In this document: positions 11,801-20,693 of the stretch, one piece after another | Layout of the letters: each line of letters starts with the position of its first letter | How positions within the stretch are numbered: the stretch's first letter is position 1 | Translations under genes and position numbers: made by a program | From: Mnemiopsis leidyi | Taxonomy: Eukaryota; Ctenophora; Tentaculata; Lobata; Bolinopsidae | Direction of reading: 5' to 3' | NCBI GenBank assembly: GCA_000226015.1 | Contig: JH153618.1 | Location: 190,084-211,712 of the forward strand | DNA: 21,629 bases | Notes under the pieces: generated by a model | Database searches by the model: none | What the model saw: only the letters and a program-made list of their open reading frames with translations | Told to the model about the DNA's origin: nothing

Positions 11801-14800
11801 TATTCGAGTGCGAGCTAATATTCGGCATCTACGATTTCAAGTATGTACATTTATAAGTAGACAGGATTGATTAACAACGGTAAGAAGTGGCCTGTGGCTA
11901 AGTAAACAGTATCGGTGAAGGTAAGAACTAAGGGTAACAATATGGAAGAAGATTGTCAAGCAAACCTGTAGACCAGACTTCATGGCTCAGGTTTCAGTAC
12001 GACTATATAAGACCAGGTAACAGTTTCAGCCAGGCCATATACGTCACATGTGGGCCTCTGTATAGACTAGCTTGATAAACTAGCGTGACGGCGTGATAAA
12101 ATAGCGTGACAGCGTGATAAACTAGCGTGACAGCGTGATAATCTAGCGTGACAGCGTGATAAACTAGCGTGACAGCTTGATAATCTAGCGTGACAGCGTG
12201 ATAAACTAGCGTGACAGCTTGATAATCTAGCGTGACAGCGTGATAAACTAGCGTAACTTGCGCAGTAGATTGCAGGTTGTAACTTGTACAAAATCATCCG
12301 ATTTGGTACTTCACTTCTCAGGAGTAATGCAAGTTAGGAAACAGTTCTGTATAAGATCAAGAAACCAAAACATGAGGATCTGAACTCGGAGAAATCAGAC
12401 ACAACAACACCTCTAGAAAGACGACCGATAAATATGTCAGACGACAATGTTATTAATGCTAGTTCCGCCATAGGAAGCTGGTTGGAAACAAAGCAAGGTA
12501 ACGTGCGGCAAAGAAGTCAGGTTGGAGGTGACTGTGCGGTGAATTCAGGTGTCAGGTGACAATTTCTCACGGATCAGAGGAACGGGTGATGCGATTAAAA
12601 TTTGTTGTACAGTAGATAGCGGAGAGTGTAGGTATAAATTATATTGCATTTAAAACAACAAAAGTTTGATTTGCCCCTTGATATGTGAACTCAGTGCCTA
12701 ATTATCGATAGTACCCTAGCGTCTATCATAGACAGTACTAGACACCAGAGACAGTACTAGACACCAGAGAGAGACAGTCTACTATAGTCAAGAATTAACT
12801 GTTTTTCTAATTTCTGGTGTGAATATTGTGTTTATTTCGGATAACTTTCAGGACGTCAATATTGAGTGAAAACTAATCCATATTTTACAATGACAAATCA
12901 AATCTAATCATGATGAACAAACACTCAAAATAGGAAAATGAAAACAAAAGGAACGAAGTACAGAATATAGACGCAGCTACACACCACATCTAAGTTTGGA
13001 CTATGTAAAGAAAATGATCAGTTTAGTTCCACGACAATTAGATTAATTAACTCGGAGTGTATAATTAAATTGACTAATTACACCCGTACACATACACGGA
13101 GGAGCAGGTGTATTGGGTTTTCTATCTGCTTACCTTTAACTGACTCTTCTTCATACCACCAGCCCGGACTTAGGTACGTGCAGACAGACACACACACAAG
13201 ACAAACCAGAAATGAAACACTGCAGGGAACTCAATGAAACACGAGAAGGGAGCCGTTAAAATGGGCATTACAGGCAGGGAGGTCAGGGTGCTCCTTCACT
13301 TGGGGAGGGTAACCTGATCTGTCTTGTTGGGGGAGGGGGCCTCTATTTTAGCTAGGTGTTCTGGGGAAACAGCTGTACACTGTACGGTAGGTTGCTGGGA
13401 ACTATATACGTTTGTGTGCGGTAGAAGGGGGAGGTGTAACGGTCCATGACCCGGGCCTGGCAGCTGTTCGGAGGTTTATGTAATGGTTCTTTAGTTCTTC
13501 CAGTTATTATTACTGACGTTGAGGAAGTTATCCGGTACAAACAGATAAGAAATTATGAATAGAATTCTAATTTCTCAATCCTCTAAATGTGATTATGTAT
13601 GGATGACGTGTACGGGTTGTATTTACCATATATTTCTAATTACGACACCTTCCATGCAAACAGTAGTGAAATATCCTCGTTAAAAGAAAGATGAATGATC
13701 TTGAATTTCTAGTTTTTCAGAGGGAACAAAACATGGAATATAACAAATCTAAATTTGGAATAATAAAGTGATGAAATAACGCCAACAAAACGGAAATCAT
13801 AGAATAAAATTAGCCGATCCATACTCAAGGGAAAGAGACCTACCAGATTTTCGGAGGAGTTGAGGATAAAGTATTGTTGATGAAGGAGCAGGTCGTCTCC
13901 AGCGATATCCGGCGAGTTATTCTTTTCTACAACGGATGTCATCTGACAATGTAAAGATTAGAATTTTATCGATTAGAAAAAAAAGAGAACATACTCATTT
14001 TTCGACAGCTACGTGTGATAATAATTGAGCTTAAACAAGGAAGAATTTTAGAACACAGAATCCTGGAAAATCCTGGATCCTAGAACTAATGCTGAGATCG
14101 CTTGGCTTCTGGCTAGAAATCAAGAATGCTGCTTTGCTAGGGAGGCGGTTAACGTTTGGACATTTTGCATATTTATGGGCGGACTGAATTTATGTCTGGA
14201 TAATACATGAATGTTGAGCGTAATGACAGCTATGAAAAACTTAGAAAAATATACACTGTTGGCCCCCAGATGAGGTTCGTTTAACGAATTACAAAAAAAC
14301 CGACACCACAGAAAAGGAATCCCTGGACTGATTTGGACTTTACTACAAATAAAATCCCTGGACTAACATTCGAATGTTCACGTCGAGACAAGTCGGTTAA
14401 ACAATTCCTGATATGTTCCACATTCCTAGATATCACTCTATCACTCCTCAACAGCTCCCCTATCTTCCCCACCATCCAGCTTATGTTCCCCTCCCTGTTA
14501 TCCTGCTCTAGATCACGTGACCTAGGTGAGTGCGATCCAGGTGTGAGGAGTAGAGAATCTCTAGATCCCAGGAGAGAGGGAGGTGCAGTTAGGAACTCCT
14601 CCTCTGAGTAGGATTCTGTACAGGAGGCAGGGTCACTGTCAGCATTGTCAACATTGTCAGCACTGTTAGCCCTTTTAACACTGTCAGCATTGTCAGAAAT
14701 ATCTTCAGACAGTTCAAAGCGAGAGTTTACATTTTGGGAGAAATAACCGCCAGGTTGAGTGTTAAGCGAATCTTTGTTAATCTGCAAGTCTGCTGTCTCC

Positions 14801-15351
14801 AGCTCCATGGTGTATCCTGTGTCTGACACGTTTGAGAGAGACTCCAAGTCAGAAAACTCTAGTTTGTAGACGGTGTTGTGGTCCAGACTTGGAGAGAGAA
14901 GAGAACCTTCAACAATCCTAACGTCACCAGACGAACTAGCTTGTGGTACAGTGTCTTTGTTTGGTGGAATTTGCTCATTATTGACTTCTAACGCATTTAG
15001 ATAAGATATGACAGGAACTGGACAACTATTTCCTCCTCTCAATAGAAACTGTTCCGTATCTTCCTGCAGCTGCACCACAGATCTCATACAACTGTGCAAC
15101 AATTGTTGGTTCTTGTAAACAGGACTAGGATCCCGTGGTAACGTCTCGGAAGGAACAGCGACAACTTCACTGGGCACAGCCGCATCCTCAATAAGGGTAA
15201 CATTAGGTATCACACCTAGAGACATGGTGGTTACTTCCTCTGCAAACACGGTAAACAGGTCGTCATGCAGGTCACTTCCTCTGGAGGAAGAGGGCGGATA
15301 GCTGGACCTGACACTGTTCGATCTGGTTAGAGATAGTATCTCCGACAACAT
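8805..15351 (-). CDS. Unidentified acidic/helical protein, ten-exon model, 559 codons
   Basis: Exons in order of translation: 15351-14368, 13942-13844, 13456-13410, 13168-13134, 11226-11181, 9825-9792, 9676-9548, 9380-9273, 9114-9012 and 8899-8805, the last ending in TAG. All nine junctions keep frame (phases 0,0,2,1,2,0,0,0,1); donors include gttagt, gtaggt, gtaagc, gtatgt and gtgaga. Residues 1-290 are Ser-rich and acidic, with an Asn-Ala-Asp run near 215-235. Helical stretches begin around 292 (WMVGKIGELL). Residues 378-404 include PGWWYEEESVKG and GYNQVCPNGDLSSE, and 405-529 look like a long charged helical domain (QLDKAVVNLYDNLTKAQGRR, then LMHLLHEKADTHRTKIY). The C-terminus has two Cys (YCESTC) and ends ELTLIVG. 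No signal peptide or membrane segment was seen within it. I do not recognise the family. The start ATG is tentative: the frame is open 63 bases further upstream. The small exons at 13410, 11181 and 9792 are less certain than the others. Confidence 0.6.
9874..11180. other. Intron region of the unidentified minus-strand gene
   Basis: About 1.3 kb of AT-rich sequence between two short exons. The 68-codon minus frame at 10232-10438 shows no family pattern. A CACGTG lies at 10613-10618. No element or RNA gene was recognised. Confidence 0.4.
12074..12259. repeat. 21-bp tandem repeat inside an intron
   Basis: Eight full units and one partial unit of gataaactagcgtgacagcgt. Later units alternate between aaact and aatct and between cgt and ctt in a two-unit (42-bp) higher-order pattern. 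The minus-strand frame through it (repeating Ser-Leu-Ser-Arg-Cys-His-Ala) follows from the 21-bp period and is not supported as a gene. Confidence 0.95.
12434..12559 (+). CDS. Candidate small ORF or first exon, 41 codons
   Basis: ATG at 12434 opens MSDDNVINASSAIGSWLETK and runs to TGA at 12557-12559. A good donor (caag|gtaacg) at 12498 would instead make it a first coding exon of 64 bases. It lies on the strand opposite the unidentified gene, inside one of that gene's introns. The residue mix looks protein-like, but the length is within chance expectation and no partner exon was found. Confidence 0.2.
   Translation: MSDDNVINASSAIGSWLETKQGNVRQRSQVGGDCAVNSGVR
12731..12768. repeat. 19-bp tandem duplication
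   Basis: gacagtactagacaccaga occurs twice in a row at 12731-12749 and 12750-12768. Confidence 0.9.
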
Positions 15352-15373
15352 ATCTCGTATCTCGTAGTCTCGT

Positions 15374-15514
15374 TCACACTTTCCAGGAGTGTGGTATCCG
15401 GGACCGCACCGTTGTCATGGTTACGGTTGGAACACTGGACTGTGTGAGATGTGGACATTTCAGAGACACAAGAAAAAACGTTATCAGTACTGAAGCAATG
15501 TACACTGGCCTCAT
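15374..15514 (-). CDS. Upstream ORF with signal-peptide-like start, 46 codons
   Basis: After a good acceptor-like tract (ttttttcag-type, gtttttcag at 15530) an ATG at 15514 opens MRPVYIASVLITFFLVSL, a charged start followed by a hydrophobic run as in a signal peptide. The frame stops at 15374, 22 bases before the ATG of the long exon and in another frame. It could be an upstream ORF in the 5' leader of the unidentified gene, or a first exon spliced elsewhere. The function is unknown. Confidence 0.25.
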   Translation of the reverse strand: MRPVYIASVLITFFLVSLKCPHLTQSSVPTVTMTTVRSRIPHSWKV

Positions 15515-15644
15515 GTTACAAGCACGGTCCTGAAAAACGGGAACAAAACATAAATCTGGAGTTTCGATAATTCAGGACACCGGGACAGGGACAGGGCTAC
15601 CCACAAGACGTTCTGGAAGACAGGCCTTGTCAACCGTTGAGAGT

Positions 15645-15660
15645 GGTTACCATAGCAACC
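15645..15660. promoter_or_regulatory. X-box matching the RFX consensus
   Basis: ggttaccatagcaacc contains GTTACC-AT-AGCAAC, a full match to GTNRCC-N(0-3)-RGYAAC. Unlike the intron copies it is not a perfect palindrome and not in an array. It lies about 295 bases upstream of the ATG at 15351 on the minus strand, a usual distance for RFX sites in cilium-gene promoters. Confidence 0.4.
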
Positions 15661-15710
15661 ATCGGAACTTTATTTGTCAACGTTTTGTGTCAGTCGTCAG
15701 ACAGGCGACA

Positions 15711-18700
15711 TTACCAGCACCTGCGCTTTAGACCGGTGTTTTCCTAAAAGCAGAGCAGATAAACAAATATGACAAGAATTTAGAACTAACCTTATTGATA
15801 AAAGATGCAATTTCATGTGATCTAGAAGAGGATCCTATGTCCTGGTACGGATACACTAGACTCTGTAGTGTGGTGTTTCTGCGGAAATTGTCTCGTTATT
15901 TTAACACGGCAATGTCTAACTATGTGCAAACTGAGAAACTAATTGTAAGTGGATCTTACCTAAAATTTACAATTTTACACATCTCTGTTTCGCAGTTTTG
16001 CAACATTTAAATTAGGATCTGTTATACAAACTCACAAGGAGAAGGCAGCAGCTAGATCCTTGAACCCTTGTAGAGATATCTGATTGTTATCTAGCGCGAT
16101 CTTCCTAAAACGTAACAGAAACTTAAACTCACTTAAGAACAATTAAATATTACAGGTAACAAATTCAAAATAACGTCAACAATTTCGGATGGAGAGTGGA
16201 ATCAAAGACAAGAGCCCTGCAACAGGTAAGATTAGGAGGTAACAAAATAACAGCGCTGATCACACACGTAATGTCCGTACACCCGCGTCTTCTCCACACA
16301 ATCAGAAATATGTACACTAATTGGATCTGGATCAGCGGGTGTGTGCTTCCTACTCGGTAACATTTCCTCTCGTTTCCCTGGCCATGTGAGGAACACGTGA
16401 TCCGGATATTTCTAGTAATAACTCCTCGCTTAAACCACGTCAACACACGTTCAATTAATTATAAATTAACTTCACGTTTATTTTAGAGTGGTGCTGAACG
16501 AGGAATCAGGACGAGGTGATGTGTCAACAGCGCTGAAGTTTGATAGAAGTAAAGCTGCTTTAGAAGAAAGTTGAAGTTAATGGTAGGACTGAAAGACTGA
16601 CAGACTGACAAGAGTTGGTCAAGTCTGATGTGCTGAAGAAAGAAGATGCATAGGTTTGAATCAAGAGGGTGTTGTTAAAATCGTGACTGGTTTATCTGCC
16701 GAGTAAACTGTTAAAGTAACAGAACAATGAACAATGACAATCAGTGATCACAGATAAACTACGCTATAACACATATCGTCCAGACAAAATAGCGACAAAC
16801 ATCTGGATAACGGGTAAGCATATAATAAGTTCAACAAATACTGATGTATTATCACATATCATATCTTACACAAACAATTTTTCAGTTTTTCATTAGTCTA
16901 AGATATGCTGGACGGAGAACAATGCAAAATATTTCAATCCATCTCTCTATTTTCTAATTCCTGGTTTTTCCAGGCCGTACCTCTACGTCATATCTATCTT
17001 TCAGTTTGTTTTTCTGAGTAGGAAGACATAGTTGTGGTAAGTCACATTGATCCCACAAATAGTAATTCTACTTGAGCTTAGTTTATATACTTTAGACTAG
17101 ATTTAAGTTTGATTGCAATGATCAATACCATGATCAATACCATGAATACAGAGATTACCGCTATGAACAATATATCTACACAACAACAACATAGATGTTA
17201 ATGACTGTTTTATACATATATGTATTAAACATACATATATGTATTAAACATTCATCAATTTAAAAGGTCACAAGATGTGAAACAAATAGCTTCAAAAAGG
17301 CTTCTTAGTTCGTTTAAAAGAGAGTGACAGTGAAAATATACTGCTAAAAACAAAGCTAAAGTTAAACTTTAAGTTTGAAATTAGGTACTCAGTTAGTAGT
17401 AGTGACAAACGTCTCATTTTATTTCAACACAAAAACCGGTGTACCCACAAATACGTCGCAACTCACAACACAATGTTAAACATCGAGCAACTAGTTCCGA
17501 CCTCATAATATACACATGTTTACCGGTACAAAAACAAACACTTACCAACTGTACTTACACAAACACACGTACAAGGCTACAGCTTCACAAGGACAAGCGC
17601 TAATAAAGACACAGTTCTACCGACATGTAATGTAAGTCAAACCTCGGCAACAAAACAAGACACATAATATTTTCATAATAGATCGGTCCAGGGTTTATCT
17701 AAATTGTATTCAAATTTAGGAGGAGGTAAAGACAATGTACTTACAGCTTAAAACGTGACACGTGCGTATCTATTGGCGACATACCGGACCGAATGTTCAT
17801 AGCAGTTGCGTTTTAACCACGTTTAGAACAGTTATGACTGATTTACAGTTTTTCGTGGGTTAGAAAAATTGTCCAGCAAATTTATAGCTAACATTTACAA
17901 TCACGATAAATCGATAACGGATAAATTTTGTTTAATTTTCAGCCACTAGATATACAAGAAAGTAACAGATAAGCACTATAGCAAGTAGCTACTTTTGTAG
18001 CTAGTACTATAGCAAGTAGCTACTGTTGTAGCTAGTACTATAGCAAGAAGCTACTGTTGCTGCACATTACATAGGTCTGGCGATCTTACCACAACATGGA
18101 AGGAGAAACAAAACGGATTAGAGTTTCCTCACCACCCCGCTGCTGTTAGGAAACTGGATTTAGACGTTACTTTCCGAGTGATAAAGTCAGGAAATGCTCT
18201 AGCATCATCGCAAACTTGGTAGTATATTAAAGATCGAAACGTCCGAAAAATTTCCGAAAGTAATTTTTCTCAACTCCTCTTAAAAGTGAGGGAGCAGTTA
18301 CCTGAGAGTTTTGTTGACAGAGAGTGACTGAGCCAGGACTCTAGCTCCAGAGTTGAGGATACCGTTACCACTAATGTCAAGCTCTTTCAGTTTCTTGTTG
18401 TACGCTAAACAACCTGCCAGGGGAATAGTTGTTATTAAATACCTACTTTTTTGGTCTTCTAAACTTGGCTCTAGCTTTCTAGATCTCTAAGGTTTTTATA
18501 GTTTGAAACGTTCACGTAGACGATTGGCGGAACTCCATTTCTCAGCGACCAGATTTTCCCCTTGAGTTTGAAGCAGTTGGTATTGGTAACCGAGACCTCG
18601 ATTCCTTATACTTTTTATTGACCTGCCTATTTAGACCTTAACCTCCTTATTTTTCTATTTCCCAAATTCGAATTGGATCGGGCGATCGCTTATCTATGAA

Positions 18701-20036
18701 GTAGATCCTGATGAGCTCGGCATTGAATCATCTGATGAAGTAACTGATTATATGTAATTAAAGTTAAAAGTTATGAGCAGGTTGGACGTATATTAGACAT
18801 TTAAACAATGTATTGTACATTGTGTTAAACAATGTATTATACATTATGTATTATATTTCACAGCAATTTCACATCAATATCCAACCTGTCTCGCCTTGGT
18901 TACACATAACAACATTCCTCATCAACTTAGTAGACATTCTCGTGTACCGTGTAATGTGATCGTTAGCTTTGTTGCAGTATTGTCGTTATAATAAACTTGC
19001 TGTCATACCGATGCAATGAAGTCTGGATTTTCTCTTTGTAAATACAATGGGCAGTTATTAATATCCTGATTTAATATTTATTCTGCCAGGGGGAACCTTG
19101 TAATACCATACGCGCCACAATACGCACCACCCAGCCGAGGACAGCTCTTATGAAGATCTTTTCGTGATGAAGATCTATATTGGATTGACATCACAACCCT
19201 TAAAGTAGGCAAGTGTAGATTAAACAATAATCTGGAGCCTAGACTCAAGAGAAGGTAAATTTAACCTACACCGGTCACCACTATATCATATATATATATA
19301 ATCTCTCATTTTACTCTATCGTCGTTGCCGCTATGGTTTTATCTTTTTTGTTGCACTGAAGTTAAATCGGGCAGAAAATATGGTTGTCGAACATGACTTT
19401 TCTTCATGAACATATGATCACGTGTGAAATATTTTTGATTACACTTTTGAAATCTACCTAAAAATGGATTGAGTTCAGACTTCAGCCGGAGATTGGATAT
19501 GTTGAGGCTTTGAATAGCACTTTCTTTATTCTCGATGAGGGAGATCAGCGTCTTCACGAAGCCGCTTTTGTCCCTGAAAAGATAAACAGATTAATCACGA
19601 TATTCGATAAACTCAACTCAAAACATCTGATCTTGCTGACTGCTCATTTAGTAAATATCACTGATCTTTGTACAAATTTGTCTTATGTATTCACGTGCAT
19701 TGAGCGTATGAAGTGTAGATAAAGCCAGAGCTCAAGAAAAGCAAAAATATGCAATCAGATGATGCATCTTTAAAAAGCCGCAACTAAATCCATAATCACA
19801 TTCAGTACAAAAATTATGTATAGTAAACCACTATGATAGCCACACAAAGTTGTCACTAACTTAAGTCGGTTGAAGTTGTCGCTGATGTCCAGATGTTTAA
19901 CTCCCTTGTGTCCATGTAGGGAGGTAAGCAGGGTAGTCAGCTCACCCTCCCCCTCGTTATTCTTCACAATCAGAGTCGTCACGTTCGTAAGGGAGGGGAG
20001 TTGCGAGGCTAACTGTCTGATACCACTTATACCCAG
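15711..20036 (-). CDS. CARMIL: CARMIL-like leucine-rich-repeat protein, internal to possible 3' exons
   Basis: Well-supported exons: 20036-19861, 19573-19458, 18404-18302 and 15878-15791. Phases 2, 1 and 2 join in frame, and donors are gttagt, gtagat, gtaact and gttagt. They encode successive LRRs of the 28-residue, ribonuclease-inhibitor-like kind: VKHLDISDNFNRLK, AIQSLNISNLRLKSEL, KKLKELDISGNGILNSGARV, then NTTLQSLVYPYQDIG. From memory, order and spacing match the last repeats of CARMIL, including the ...DISGN...GA+.LA..L motif and the post-LRR segment. CARMIL binds actin capping protein at the plasma membrane and promotes actin assembly. One LRR expected between 18302 and 15878 is only partly readable (18171-18268). 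The PH domain and early LRRs must lie beyond the right edge. The 3' end is unclear: a 47-base intron would lead to a short exon 15743-15711 ending in TAA. The helical and capping-protein-binding regions usual after the LRRs were not found. Confidence 0.7.
15879..17211. other. Intron of the CARMIL-like gene, no further exon recognised
   Basis: I searched the minus strand for the missing LRR (a VIWD-like strand followed by GF..IA) and did not find it here. The minus frame at 16165-16446 and the plus frame at 15795-16010 have no family pattern; the latter is the antisense of an LRR exon at its start. Confidence 0.4.
17212..17249. repeat. 19-bp tandem duplication with ATATAT palindrome
   Basis: atacatatatgtattaaac is present twice in direct succession. 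Each copy contains the palindrome acatatatgt. Confidence 0.9.
17975..18060. repeat. 31-bp tandem repeat with hairpin arms
   Basis: Units start at 17975, 18006 and 18037 (the third partial and diverged). Each has tagctac...gtagcta arms around a 4-base spacer (tttt or tgtt), able to fold into a 7-bp-stem hairpin. It lies in an intron of the CARMIL-like gene. Confidence 0.85.
18801..18848. repeat. 24-bp tandem duplication with inverted repeats
   Basis: ttaaacaatgtattgtacattgtg is followed by a copy with two or three changes. Each copy contains acaatgta-ttg-tacattgt, a near-perfect hairpin. The arm word acaatgt is the unit of the array at 3849-3967. Confidence 0.85.
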
Positions 20037-20061
20037 CTGGATAAAGTGTATTAGAATATGT

Positions 20062-20693
20062 GTACTTAATATCTGTACATAATATTTGTACAAAATATTT
20101 GTACATAATATTTGTATATAATATTTGTACATAATATTTGTACATAATATTTGTACATAATATTTGTACATAATATTTGTACATAATATTTGTACATAAT
20201 ATTTGTATATAATATTTGTTCATAACATTTGTACATGATATTCGTACATAACATTTGTACATAATATTTGTACATAATATTTCTACATAATATTTTTACA
20301 TAATATTTTTACATAATATTTGTACATAATATTTTTACATAATATTTGTACATAATAGTTGTACATAATAGTTGTACATAATATTTGTACATAATATTTG
20401 TACATAATATTTGTACATAATATTAATACATAATATTTGTACATAATAGCTGTACATAATATTTCAAGTACATAATATTTGTACTTAATATTTGTACATA
20501 ATATTTGTACATAATATTTGTACATAATATTTGTACATAATATGTGCACATAAAATTAGTATTAGTACATAATATAAGTACATAATAGTTGTACATAATA
20601 TTTCAAGTACATAATATTTGTACTTAATATTTGTACATAATATTTGTACATAATATTTGTACATAATATTTGTACATAATATTTGTACATAAG
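20062..20693. repeat. 13-bp minisatellite (tacataatatttg), nearly 50 copies
   Basis: Nearly every 13 bases the unit gtacataatattt recurs, with variants (ctgtac, cttaat, agttg). A variant block containing tttcaagtac...tacttaatattt occurs at 20462 and again at 20601, showing duplication of a 139-base higher-order segment. Because 13 is not a multiple of three, all three minus frames give the same Tyr-Lys-Tyr-Tyr-Val-Gln-Ile-Leu-Cys-Thr-Asn-Ile-Met repeat, so the long frames here are not genes. The array starts about 25 bases upstream (in minus sense) of an LRR exon acceptor. Confidence 0.97.

Noticed and set aside
12067..12297. Minus-strand 76-codon frame with repeating SLSRCHA
   Set aside because: Follows from the 21-bp period; no unique sequence and no splice context.
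13300..13456. Pro-rich frame ending SPNKTDQ on the minus strand as an exon
   Set aside because: It is open and has a donor, but its exit phase does not fit the next exon, while the frame through VMDRYTSPFYRTQ with donor gtatat joins exactly.
14281..14367. C-terminal part of the continuous long minus-strand frame as coding
   Set aside because: A strong donor (aat|gttagt) at 14367 and an in-phase next exon indicate that this part is intron.
14333..14611. Plus-strand 92-codon frame
   Set aside because: Antisense shadow of the long exon of the unidentified gene.
15352..15414. Cys-containing stretch RCGPGYHTPGKC in frame before the ATG at 15351, like part of a receptor cysteine-rich domain
   Set aside because: Preceded in frame by TGA with no good acceptor between, and only two to three Cys; probably chance.
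16165..16446. 93-codon minus-strand frame
   Set aside because: No family pattern, many rare-looking Cys/Trp, no fitting splice phases with neighbouring exons.
19957..20549. Several overlapping minus-strand frames of Tyr/Cys/Ile/Met repeats
   Set aside because: They are the automatic translation of a 13-bp minisatellite, identical in all three frames, with no unique sequence.
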